From Elusimicrobiota bacterium (lineage in GTDB: Bacteria > Elusimicrobiota > Elusimicrobia > UBA1565): DNA of 40,448 bases. Numbering within the stretch: position 1 is the first letter of the stretch; every line of letters starts with the position of its first letter. The stretch covers positions 1 to 40,448 of the forward strand of contig JACRDU010000072.1 of NCBI GenBank assembly GCA_016218495.1. The letters are read 5' to 3'. Of the stretch, positions 8,397 to 16,474 are shown piece by piece. The translations under genes were made by a program, and so were the position numbers. Under the pieces are notes generated by a model. That model was not told the DNA's origin and ran no database searches. It worked only from the letters and a program-made list of their open reading frames with translations.

Positions 8397-8794
8397 GGCT
8401 GCGCTCGCTGTCGGTGATGCTGGTCGCCATCCTCGCGGCGGGGGCGGGCAACCTCTGCCTCTCGAAGGGCATGCAGCTCGTAGGATCGCTCGAGGTGTTC
8501 ACCCCCTCGGCCGTCTGGGCCTTCTTCTCGGCGGCCGTGACCAACCCCTGGGTCATCGGGGGCATCGCCCTCGAGCTGGCCAATTTCCTGCTCTGGCTGG
8601 CCGTCCTGTCCTGGTCGCAGGTGAGCTGGGCCCTGCCGCTCAACGCCCTCGAGTACATCCTGGTGGCCCTGGCGGCGCGCCTGTTCCTCGGGGAGGTGGT
8701 CGGGCCCGTGCGCTGGGTCGGCATCGGCCTGATCGCCGCGGGGGTCGTCCTCCTCTACGCCTCATGGGAACATCCCGAGACGGACGCCGCCTAG
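8393..8794 (+). CDS. Half-size SMR/EamA transporter subunit B (ArnE/ArnF-like)
   Basis: 133 residues from a GTG overlapping the previous stop (GTGA). It has four membrane helices and shares the block ANFLLWLAVLSWSQVSWALP and the ending RWVGIGLIAAGVVLLYASW with subunit A, so the pair arose by tandem duplication. Neighbouring lipid glycosyltransferase and deacetylase genes point to lipid-linked sugar translocation rather than drug efflux. This is inference from context and from the ArnE/ArnF precedent. A short hydrophilic tail (EHPETDAA) overlaps the start of the MFS gene by 31 bases. Confidence 0.8.
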   Translation: MRLRSLSVMLVAILAAGAGNLCLSKGMQLVGSLEVFTPSAVWAFFSAAVTNPWVIGGIALELANFLLWLAVLSWSQVSWALPLNALEYILVALAARLFLGEVVGPVRWVGIGLIAAGVVLLYASWEHPETDAA

Positions 8795-9930
8795 TCCTCT
8801 TCGGCGTCGCCTGCATGGTCGTGTCGTCGTTGAGCGACAGCGTCCGCGCGCCGGCCCTGCCGCTGTTGGCCCAACGCTACGGGGAAGGCTACGGGCGCCT
8901 GTCCGCCTTCCTGACTGCCGGCAGCCTGGGCTCCCTGGCCTTCAACCTGCTGGCGATGCGCTCGCTCTCCCACCTCAGCGACCGGGCCGTCGTGGCGCTG
9001 TCGGCGCTGCTGCAGGGCGGGGCGATGCTGGCGGCGGCGGCGGCCCCCGGCCTGGGGACCTTGGCGGCCGCCGGCTTTGTCTGGGGGGCGGGCAACGTCG
9101 GGCTGGGCCTGTGCGCGAACCTGCTCGTGGTGCGCGGCAGCGCCCCCGGCGCGCGGGCCCGGACGCTGAGCGCCCTGCACGTATTCTACGGCCTGAGCTG
9201 CGTGCTCCCGCCGCTCTATGTCGGCTGGGCCCACCGCGCCGGCTGGAGCGTCGGGCCGCTGCTGGCGGCGCCGGCCCTCCTGCCGCTGCTCCTGGCCGGC
9301 GCCGCGCGGGGCCTCGGCTCGGCACATTCGGCCGAGGAGGGGCCCGCGCCTTCCTTCGCGGGCGCCCCCTGGGGGTTGGGCGGCGTCATCGCCCTCTATG
9401 TGCTCGGGGAGGTCATGACCTCGATGTGGATGGTCGCGGTCCTGACCAGCGGCGGGGCGTCCCTCGACGCGGCCGGGAAGGTCCTCAGCGGCTTCTTCCT
9501 GGCCCTGGCGGCGGGGCGGGCGGCCACCGCCGCCTTCGCGCGTCCGGCGGCCGAGCGCGCGCTGGTGGCCTTCGGCCTGGGCGCCGGCGCCGTCGCCGCG
9601 GCGGCGGGGGCGTTCGGGCGTCCGTGGGGCTTCGCCGCGGCGGGAGCCTGCTTCGGGCCGGTATTCCCGCTGCTCATGACGCGCCTGTCGGTGGAGCACC
9701 CGCGCGGCCTGCGCGAGGCGATGGCCTTCGTCTACGCGGCGATGGTCGTCGCGCTGGCCCTCGGGCACCAGGCCATGGGCTGGCTGGCCGAACGGGCCTC
9801 GCCGCGCTCGGCGGCCCTGTTCCCCGTGCTCTGCGTCGCGGCCGCCCTGGGGCTCTGGCTGGCGGTCTCCCGGGAAAAAGAAGGGCGCGGGGGGGATCCC
9901 CCCGCGCCTTCGCCCGCCGGCTCCAGCTAG
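8764..9930 (+). CDS. MFS transporter
   Basis: 388 residues, about 12 hydrophobic helices in two halves separated by a short hydrophilic stretch (GSAHSAEEGPAPS, about residues 182-194). The N-terminal half has the pattern SLSDSVRAPALPLLAQRYGEG, typical of MFS helix 1 and its following loop. The C-terminal half contains HPRGLREAMAFVYA. The overall style is that of sugar or drug MFS carriers, and no substrate can be named. Its start lies within the end of SMR subunit B, so it belongs to the same operon and may export or import a precursor of the glycolipid. Its last codons contain a terminator that works for the convergent gene on the minus strand. Confidence 0.82.
   Translation: MGTSRDGRRLVLFGVACMVVSSLSDSVRAPALPLLAQRYGEGYGRLSAFLTAGSLGSLAFNLLAMRSLSHLSDRAVVALSALLQGGAMLAAAAAPGLGTLAAAGFVWGAGNVGLGLCANLLVVRGSAPGARARTLSALHVFYGLSCVLPPLYVGWAHRAGWSVGPLLAAPALLPLLLAGAARGLGSAHSAEEGPAPSFAGAPWGLGGVIALYVLGEVMTSMWMVAVLTSGGASLDAAGKVLSGFFLALAAGRAATAAFARPAAERALVAFGLGAGAVAAAAGAFGRPWGFAAAGACFGPVFPLLMTRLSVEHPRGLREAMAFVYAAMVVALALGHQAMGWLAERASPRSAALFPVLCVAAALGLWLAVSREKEGRGGDPPAPSPAGSS
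9875..9908 (-). terminator. Intrinsic terminator inside the 3' end of the MFS gene
   Basis: Read on the minus strand, an 11-bp GC stem (GGCGCGGGGGG / CCCCCCGCGCC, 9884-9908) with a 3-base loop is followed by CTTCTTTTT. It lies 18 bases past the stop of the epimerase gene. It is the clearest Rho-independent terminator in the window and is embedded in convergent coding sequence, where it encodes the EKEGRGGDPPAP part of the MFS tail. Confidence 0.8.
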
Positions 9931-10856
9931 GCCAGCGCCGGCTTCTTCTGGGCCTGGAGGTTCTCCTTGGCCCACCGGATGTAGCTGTCGGCCCCTTCGT
10001 CGAACGAGACCGTGGGCTTCCAGCCCAGTTCCTTCAGGGCCTTGCGGTTGGAGACGACCTTCGGGGCCAGGTCCCCGGCCCGCGCGTCGACGTAGCGGAT
10101 GTCGGCGTTCGGGAACGAGGCTTTGACCTTGTCGGCGATCTGCCGGACGGTGGTGCGCTCGGAGCCCTCGAGGTTGTAGGTCTGGTTCCTCGCGGCGTCC
10201 TGCAGCGCGGCGACGTTGCCGAGCGCCAGGTCCTCGACGTAGACGAAGCTGCGCCAGGCCGAACCGTCGCCCTGGATGACGATGGGCTGCCCGCGCATCG
10301 CGCGGTTGACGAAGGTCGCCAGCACCGTGCCCATGCGCGCGCGCGGCCCGTAGGGGATGCCGTAGCGCAGGATGGTGGTGTCGAGCTTGTAGAGCTTCGA
10401 GTAGGAGTGGCAGAGCATCTCGGCCGCCACCTTCGAGGCCGTGTAGACGTGGTTGACGGAGTTGACGCTCAACGGCGTCTCCTCGTCGACCTCGCTCTGC
10501 TCGGTCATCCCGTAGACCCAGGCGGTCGAGGCCAGGATGACGCGCTTGGCGCCGGTCCGGCGGGCGGCCTCCAGCACGTTGGCCACCGCCATCACGTTGG
10601 TCTGCACCGACTCGACGGGGATGTGGTAGACGTCGTTGACGTTGGCCACCGCGGCCAGCAGGTAGATGGCGTCGTATTCGCCGGCCAGCGCCAGCGTGGT
10701 CCGGCCCGGGTCGAGGATGTCGGCCACGGTGTGACGCACGTCCGGGCGGTGTGGGGACATGATGTCGAAGACCGTGACGTCGTGGCCCGCGTCCGCGAGC
10801 TTGTCCACGACGTGCGAGCCGATGAAGCCGGAGCCGCCGATGACGCCTACCTTCAT
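9927..10856 (-). CDS. NAD-dependent sugar epimerase/dehydratase (extended SDR)
   Basis: 309 residues. The glycine motif GGSGFIGS sits at residues 7-14, an Asp at the end of beta-2 (VFD, residue 31) fits NAD preference, and the catalytic residues are S110/T111, Y138 and K142 (YTASK). A substrate-side RYGIPYGPR motif follows. This is the UDP-glucose 4-epimerase-like extended SDR group. Such enzymes epimerise, dehydrate or decarboxylate nucleotide sugars. The start overlaps the stop of the DegT-type aminotransferase (ATGA), so the two probably act on the same nucleotide sugar, one adding an amino group. An intrinsic terminator follows the stop. Confidence 0.88.
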   Translation of the reverse strand: MKVGVIGGSGFIGSHVVDKLADAGHDVTVFDIMSPHRPDVRHTVADILDPGRTTLALAGEYDAIYLLAAVANVNDVYHIPVESVQTNVMAVANVLEAARRTGAKRVILASTAWVYGMTEQSEVDEETPLSVNSVNHVYTASKVAAEMLCHSYSKLYKLDTTILRYGIPYGPRARMGTVLATFVNRAMRGQPIVIQGDGSAWRSFVYVEDLALGNVAALQDAARNQTYNLEGSERTTVRQIADKVKASFPNADIRYVDARAGDLAPKVVSNRKALKELGWKPTVSFDEGADSYIRWAKENLQAQKKPALA

Positions 10857-11986
10857 GATGCCACCTTCCTGGCAGCCAGGACCTGCTCGAGACCGGTCAC
10901 GACCTGCGCGACCTGCTCGTCGCTCATGCCGGGGAAGACCGGAAGGCAGACGTGGCGGGCGCAGACGTCGTCGGCGACGGGGAACTTCCCTCGCGCGTAT
11001 TCCTGGAAAACGGGCTGCTTGTGCAGCGGGGTGTCGTAGACCTCGCCGGAGAGCGAGACCGCGAAGCGCTCCTTGAGCTCCTTCTTGACGGACGCGCGGT
11101 CGAGGCCGCGGTCGAGGAGGGCGACGACCTTGTAGTAGTTGCAGACCGAGCCGGCCGGCGGGGTCAGCAGGGTCAGGCCCTCGAGGCCCTTGAGGCGGCG
11201 CTGGTACTCGGAGGCGACGCGGTTGCGCTCGCGCATGAACTCGGCCAGGCGCTTGAGCTGGAACACCCCGACGGCGGCGTGCAGTTCGCTCATGCGCCAG
11301 TTGTAGCCCATGCGCACGTGGAAGTTGGTCAGGAAGCCTTCCTTGCCCTGGTCGCGGTACTGCAGGGCCTGCGCGGCGATGTCATCGGAGTCCGTGACGA
11401 TCATCCCGCCCTCGGCCGAGGTGATGACCTTGGTCGGGTAGAACGAGAACGAGGCGGCGGCCCCGAAGGTGCCGGCCATGCGCCCGTTGAGCGACGACCC
11501 GTGGGCGTGGGCGGCGTCCTCGAAGAAGAACAGCCCCTTGGCCTTGCAGAACTCGGCGATCTTGGGGGTCTCGGGGCTGACCAGGCCGGCGATGTGCACC
11601 ATCACGACGCCGGCGGTCTTGGGCGTCACGGCCTTCTTGACGCTCTCGAGGGTCAAGGCCAGGGTGCGGGCGTCGATGTCGGCGAATCGGGGCACGCCGC
11701 CGGCGTGGACGACGCCGGCCGCGGTGGCGAAGAAGGTGTTGGTCGGGACGACGACCTCCTTGCCGGCCACGCCCAGCACGCGCAGCGGGATCTCGATGGA
11801 GCTGGTCCCGGAGTTGACCGCGACGGCGTGCTTGGTCCCCACCAGCTTGGCGAAGTCGGCCTCGAACTCCTTGCCGTTCTTGCCCAGGGTCAGGGCGCCG
11901 GTCTTGAGGGACTCGTCGATGCGGGCCAGGATGGCCTTGCGGTCCTCTTCGGGGATGACGATCTTGGCGGCGGGGATGGGGTTCAT
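10853..11986 (-). CDS. DegT/DnrJ/EryC1/StrS-family aminotransferase
   Basis: 377 residues, a full-length PLP enzyme of the sugar aminotransferase family. Visible marks are the phosphate-binding NSGTSSIEIPLRVLG (about 58-72), the cofactor Asp in FEDAAHAHG (D157) and the Schiff-base Lys in SFYPTKVITSAEGG (K186). These enzymes transfer an amino group from Glu or Gln to a keto-sugar nucleotide. It is the first gene of a two-gene unit with the epimerase. Together they could supply an amino or N-acyl amino sugar. The HpnI/HpnK-like operon ends just across the convergent terminator, which makes a shared product possible but unproven. Confidence 0.9.
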   Translation of the reverse strand: MNPIPAAKIVIPEEDRKAILARIDESLKTGALTLGKNGKEFEADFAKLVGTKHAVAVNSGTSSIEIPLRVLGVAGKEVVVPTNTFFATAAGVVHAGGVPRFADIDARTLALTLESVKKAVTPKTAGVVMVHIAGLVSPETPKIAEFCKAKGLFFFEDAAHAHGSSLNGRMAGTFGAAASFSFYPTKVITSAEGGMIVTDSDDIAAQALQYRDQGKEGFLTNFHVRMGYNWRMSELHAAVGVFQLKRLAEFMRERNRVASEYQRRLKGLEGLTLLTPPAGSVCNYYKVVALLDRGLDRASVKKELKERFAVSLSGEVYDTPLHKQPVFQEYARGKFPVADDVCARHVCLPVFPGMSDEQVAQVVTGLEQVLAARKVAS

Positions 11987-12013
11987 GGGGCCTCGGGGAT
12001 TGGGAGCCAGGGT

Positions 12014-12019
12014 ATTATA
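12014..12019 (-). promoter_or_regulatory. -10 box TATAAT of the aminotransferase-epimerase unit
   Basis: Perfect TATAAT, 27 bases before the ATG at 11986, giving a leader of about 20 bases. No good -35 was found at 16-18 bp. Confidence 0.5.
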
Positions 12020-12062
12020 CCAAACGGTGCCGGACTTGAGGCTTCGTTCGCGCCGCGCCGGT

Positions 12063-15000
12063 TCATGCAGCCGGGGCGGGGCGTGCCCGGCGCCTGATGC
12101 GGCAGAACATCGAATAGAGGGCCGGGACCACGAGGAGGGTCAAGAGGGTCGAGGTCACGATCCCTCCGATGACCACGGTGGCCAGCGGCCTCTGCACCTC
12201 CGCGCCCCGTCCCGCGCTGACGGCCATGGGCACGAACCCCAGGCTCGCCACCAGGGCCGTCATGAGCACCGGGCGCAGTCGCTGGAGCGCGCCTTCCCGG
12301 GCGGCGTCCTCCGCGCTCCGGCCCTCGGCCTCAAGGCGGTCGAAGGAGCTCACCAGGACCATGCTGTTCAGGATGGCGATGCCGGCCAAGGCGATGAACC
12401 CGACGGAGGCGGACACGCTCATCGGGATGCCGCGCAGCGCCAGCGCGAAGATGCCGCCGGCCAAGGCGAAGGGGACGGCGCTGTAGACCACCCCGGCCTT
12501 CGTCCACGAATCGAAATGGACGAGCAGCAGCAGGAACACCCCGGCCAAGGTTGCGGGAACCACGACCAGCAGGCGCCGGCGGGCGGAATCCAGGTTGCGG
12601 AACCGTCCGCCCCAATAGAGGGAGTAGCCGGGCGGGAGCTTGAGCTGAGCGTCGACGGCGGCCTTGGCTCGCTCGACGAAGCCCGCGATGTCGGGGTCCT
12701 TGCTGAACAACGAGACGGCGGCGTAGCGCCGGGACCACTGGCGGGCGATGGTCGTCACCTGGTCCTTGCGCTCGAGGCGGGCGATCTTCGAGAGCGGCAC
12801 CGTCCCGCCTCCGGGGAGGCTCACCGGGAGCGCGGCGATCTGCTCGAAGCGGTCGCGCAGGTTCTCGTCGAGATGGACGATCACCGGATAGCGCCACGCC
12901 CCTTGGTAGAACGAGCCCACCTCCGTCCCGGACATCGCGGTCTCGACGAGGCGGTTGGCGTCGCGCAGGGACAGGCCGAGGCGGGCCAAGACCTCGTGGT
13001 CGAAGGCGATGTCCATCACCGGAGTCTTCGCCAGAGCGGTCAGGGGGTCCGTCTCCACCGAGTCGACCCCGGGGACCTTCCCGAGGATGTCGTTGGCCTG
13101 CTCCGAGAGCTCGAGCAGCCGGTCGAGGTCCGGCCCGAAGACGCGCACCGTGACGTCGGCGCGGCTTCCCTCCAGGATCTCGTTGAAGCGCATCTCGATG
13201 GGCTGGTTGGGGGACACATCCTGGGGCGGGAGACCGGCCTCGAGGCGCTCCTTCATGGCCTCGAAGAGCTGCTCCTTGGTGCGCGGGCGGCCGTCCACCT
13301 TGGTCCAGCGAGCGCGGTCCTTCTCGAGGATTACGAATGTGTCGGCCAGGTGGATCCCCATGGGGTCGGTGGCCGACTCGGGGGTCCCCATCCGGGAGAA
13401 CACGGAACTGACCTCGGGGAACGAGGCGAGGATCCTCTCGGCCTCCTCCTGCTGGCGGATTGATTCGTTGAGCGACACGCCCGTGGCGCGGCTCAGGTTG
13501 ATGACGAGGTCTCCCTCGTCGAGCTGTGGGACGAAGTCCGCCCCCAGGCGCAGGTAGACTCCGACGGCGAGGGCGCCTACGGCGACGGTTGCCCCCAGGA
13601 CGCCCAGCGGGCGGCGCAGCGCCGCCTCGAGCGTCGGGCGGTAGGCGGCCATGGCCCAACGGAAGAGGGCCGTCCCCTTCTCGGCGCGGCCGGGGCGCAG
13701 AAGGGTCGTGGCCAGGGCCGGCATGGCGGACAAGGCGACCAGCAGGCTGGCCGCCAGGGCGAGCATGACCGTCACGGCCATCGGGCGGAACATCTTCCCC
13801 TCGACGCCTTCCAGGCCCAGCACAGGGACATAGACCAGCATGATGATGGCCAGGCCGAAGGCGACCGGCCCTGCCACCTCGCGCGCGGCGTCGCCGACCA
13901 GGCGCGCGCGCGCGGAGAAGTCCATGTGTCCGTCCTTCGCCTCCCCGAAGCGGCGCAGCACGTTCTCGATGATGACGACCGAGCCGTCCACCAGCAGGCC
14001 GAAGTCCAAGGCCCCCAGGCTCATCAGGTTGGCGGAGACGCCGAGGGCGAGCATGCCCTGGAAGGCGAACAGGGTCGAGATGGGGATGGCCAGGGCGACC
14101 AGGAGCGCCGCGCGCAGTTCCCCCAGGAGCAGCAGGAGAATCAGGATGACCAGGCCGGCGCCCTCGGCCAAGCTCACGCCGACGGTCCTGATGACGGAGT
14201 CCACGAGGTAGCTGCGGCTGTAGAGCACGTCGACTTCGATGCCGTCGGGGAGGGCGAGGGACTTGAGGGTTTCCACGCAGTCGCGGGCGACTTCCCGGCT
14301 GTTGGCGCCCACGCGCATGAGGACGATGCCCAAGACGGCCTCTTCGCCGCCGCTCGTGGCGGCTCCGACCCGCAGGGTGGAGTCCACCCTCACGTTCGCC
14401 AGGTCGCGGACCCGCAAGGGCTGTCCGGAGAAGTCCAGGCCCAAAGACAGGGCCGCCAGGCGTTCGATTTCGTCGGGGCCGCCGGCGGTGCGTACGATGA
14501 CCTGGTCCTTCCCGCCCGCTCCGCCATCGACGATGTAGCCGCCTCCGGCGCTCTCGCCAACCGTCTCCAGGCGCTCGACCAGGGCCTCCACGGTCAGCCC
14601 GTGCCGGGCCAGACGCTCGGGCAGGAAATTGACATGCACCTCCTTGCGGTGCCCGCCGGTGACGTCCATGTCCGCCACGCCGGGCACGCGCTTTATCTCC
14701 GGACGGACCATGAAGTCCTGGACCTCGCGCAGGCGCAGGAGGCGCTCCTTCTCCGGCCAGCCCGCCAGCGGCGTGCCCGGCTTGGCGCGCAGGACATACA
14801 TGACGACCTCGCCGAGCCCGGTGCTCATGGGCGCCATCTCGGGCGTCAGCCCCTGCGGCAGCGATTCGCGCACGGCCACGAGCCGCTCGCTGACCTGCTG
14901 GCGCGCCCAGTAGAGGTCCGTGCCGTCCTTGAAGATGATGACGACCTGGGCCAGGCCGTACTTGGAGAGCGAGCGCACCTCCGTGACGTCGGGAAGCCCC

Positions 15001-15218
15001 GACAACTCGGTCTCCAGAGGATAGGTCACTTGGCGCTCGATGCGCAGCGGGTCCATCGCCTTGGTCTTGACGTTGACCATCACTTGGACGTTCGTGATGT
15101 CCGGCACGGCGTCGATAGGCAGCCTGAGGGCGGCCCGAACCCCCCAGGCAGTCAGGACGGCGAAGACCGCCAGGACCCAGCCGGGACGCCGGGCGGAAAA
15201 GTCGATTAAACGGTTCAT
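12063..15218 (-). CDS. czcA-like: Heavy-metal efflux RND pump, CzcA/CusA family
   Basis: 1051 residues, full length. The heavy-metal RND signature DFGLLVDGSVVIIEN lies in helix 4, with D405, D411 and E418 matching the three acidic residues needed for proton-coupled Co/Zn/Cd export in CzcA. N-terminal DAVPDITNVQVMVNV and two large periplasmic loops are present. It pumps cations across the inner membrane in a tripartite complex with a TolC-like channel. The start overlaps the stop of the channel gene (ATGA), and GAGGAGG stands 4 bases upstream. The periplasmic adaptor (CzcB-type) that such pumps need is absent from the operon. Metal specificity is by motif only. Confidence 0.93.
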   Translation of the reverse strand: MNRLIDFSARRPGWVLAVFAVLTAWGVRAALRLPIDAVPDITNVQVMVNVKTKAMDPLRIERQVTYPLETELSGLPDVTEVRSLSKYGLAQVVIIFKDGTDLYWARQQVSERLVAVRESLPQGLTPEMAPMSTGLGEVVMYVLRAKPGTPLAGWPEKERLLRLREVQDFMVRPEIKRVPGVADMDVTGGHRKEVHVNFLPERLARHGLTVEALVERLETVGESAGGGYIVDGGAGGKDQVIVRTAGGPDEIERLAALSLGLDFSGQPLRVRDLANVRVDSTLRVGAATSGGEEAVLGIVLMRVGANSREVARDCVETLKSLALPDGIEVDVLYSRSYLVDSVIRTVGVSLAEGAGLVILILLLLLGELRAALLVALAIPISTLFAFQGMLALGVSANLMSLGALDFGLLVDGSVVIIENVLRRFGEAKDGHMDFSARARLVGDAAREVAGPVAFGLAIIMLVYVPVLGLEGVEGKMFRPMAVTVMLALAASLLVALSAMPALATTLLRPGRAEKGTALFRWAMAAYRPTLEAALRRPLGVLGATVAVGALAVGVYLRLGADFVPQLDEGDLVINLSRATGVSLNESIRQQEEAERILASFPEVSSVFSRMGTPESATDPMGIHLADTFVILEKDRARWTKVDGRPRTKEQLFEAMKERLEAGLPPQDVSPNQPIEMRFNEILEGSRADVTVRVFGPDLDRLLELSEQANDILGKVPGVDSVETDPLTALAKTPVMDIAFDHEVLARLGLSLRDANRLVETAMSGTEVGSFYQGAWRYPVIVHLDENLRDRFEQIAALPVSLPGGGTVPLSKIARLERKDQVTTIARQWSRRYAAVSLFSKDPDIAGFVERAKAAVDAQLKLPPGYSLYWGGRFRNLDSARRRLLVVVPATLAGVFLLLLVHFDSWTKAGVVYSAVPFALAGGIFALALRGIPMSVSASVGFIALAGIAILNSMVLVSSFDRLEAEGRSAEDAAREGALQRLRPVLMTALVASLGFVPMAVSAGRGAEVQRPLATVVIGGIVTSTLLTLLVVPALYSMFCRIRRRARPAPAA

Positions 15219-16444
15219 GGAGCCTCCTCGCTCAAGGCGAAGCCAAGCCCGCGCAGCCGGCGCAGGCGGCTCACCGCTTCCAGGAAATCGATGCGGGCTT
15301 GGTAGACGCCCTCGATCTGCTCATGGCCGCGCGATTCCAATTCGAGGAAGGTCATGACGGGGACCAGGGCGCGCCGCAGTTCGGCCTCGGCGCCGTCGAC
15401 CTGTGCGTCGACGGTCTCGACCAGGGACATCGGCAGTCGCCCGAGCCGCCGGCGGCGCTCCTCGAGCGCGGCGCGCCAGAGCGCGTCGTCGAGGGCGGCA
15501 TCGAGCCGGGCGTCCTCGGTCCAGGCCCGAGCCGCCGAGAGCGCTTCGGCGGCGGCGGCAGCGGGCCTCCCGCTCCAGGCGGCCAGGGGGATGTCGGCCT
15601 CCAGGGCGAGCGAGGCGGACCTCTCGCGCGTCCCGGCGGACTCCTTGGAGACCCCTGCGCCCAGCAGGGGGTCGAGGCGGCCCGCGCGGCGGGTCGCCTC
15701 GAGCGAGGATTCCGCCGCCTTGGCCGCGCTCTCGGCGCGGCGCAGCGAGGGCGGCTGCGCCGGCGCGGGAGCGCCGGAAGGGGGCGGCTGGTCGAACCAG
15801 ACCAAGGCGGTTCCCGCGCCAAGAGCGAGCCCGGAGAGCAGTTCGAGCTTGCGCGTCAGGGCGGTCTCCCCGGTCTCCACGCGGTCGAATTCCGATTCGA
15901 GCTCCCGTAGGCGCACTTCGATGAGGTTGCGTTCCGCTATGGCGGCGGGCGAAAGGATGGGCCGGCTGGTCAAGAAGCCCTTCACGAGGCCCATGCGTCG
16001 GCGCCGGTCGCTCAGATGTCCCTTAGCCTTGCCAAGGGCCGCCAGACGATAGAGGTCGAGCCAGGTGTCATGCTCGAGGTCGAGCGTCTCGGCGCGAGCC
16101 TCCCAATCCGCCGCCTCGGCCCGGGCCTCCAGGACGCGGGCCTCCTCCGCCTTGCGGCCCGAGAGCGGGAGGCGCTGGCTCAGGCCGAACGCCAGGATAT
16201 GGCCGCGTCCGTCGGCCGAGTCATGTACGCCGGGGGACACGGAGACCCGGGGGCCCTCCCAGACCGTGCCCGTCCGGGCATCGGCCCGCACGGCGGCGGC
16301 GGCGTGGCGTAGCGCCTTCAGGTGCGAGGAGCGGGAGAGGACGGCCTCGACGATGGCGCGCGGGTCGGCGGCGGCCGCGGCGGGAAGGGGCTCGAGGATG
16401 AGGGCTACCAACAGAATCGGGCAAAGGCTGATTGCTTTGAGCAT
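15215..16444 (-). CDS. czcC-like: TolC-family outer-membrane efflux protein (CzcC/CusC-like)
   Basis: 409 residues with a signal peptide (LLVALILEPLPAAAAA). The body is two rounds of long Ala/Glu/Arg/Leu helices with GLSQRLPLSGRKAEEA after the first repeat, as in outer-membrane factors. The typical start region (PRAIVEAVLSRSSHLKALR) is present. It would form the trimeric channel for the CzcA-like pump next to it. An AGGAG Shine-Dalgarno lies 4 bases before the ATG, so it is translated as an internal operon gene. The upstream His-rich gene, which has a leaderless-type promoter, would be the first gene. Confidence 0.87.
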   Translation of the reverse strand: MLKAISLCPILLVALILEPLPAAAAADPRAIVEAVLSRSSHLKALRHAAAAVRADARTGTVWEGPRVSVSPGVHDSADGRGHILAFGLSQRLPLSGRKAEEARVLEARAEAADWEARAETLDLEHDTWLDLYRLAALGKAKGHLSDRRRRMGLVKGFLTSRPILSPAAIAERNLIEVRLRELESEFDRVETGETALTRKLELLSGLALGAGTALVWFDQPPPSGAPAPAQPPSLRRAESAAKAAESSLEATRRAGRLDPLLGAGVSKESAGTRERSASLALEADIPLAAWSGRPAAAAAEALSAARAWTEDARLDAALDDALWRAALEERRRRLGRLPMSLVETVDAQVDGAEAELRRALVPVMTFLELESRGHEQIEGVYQARIDFLEAVSRLRRLRGLGFALSEEAP

Positions 16445-16474
16445 AAGACTCCTGATCGTTCCTTCGGATGCCGT

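Noticed and set aside
11469-13463. Plus-strand frame across the aminotransferase and RND genes
   Set aside because: It spans two unrelated well-supported minus genes and their promoter, so it is an antisense artefact.
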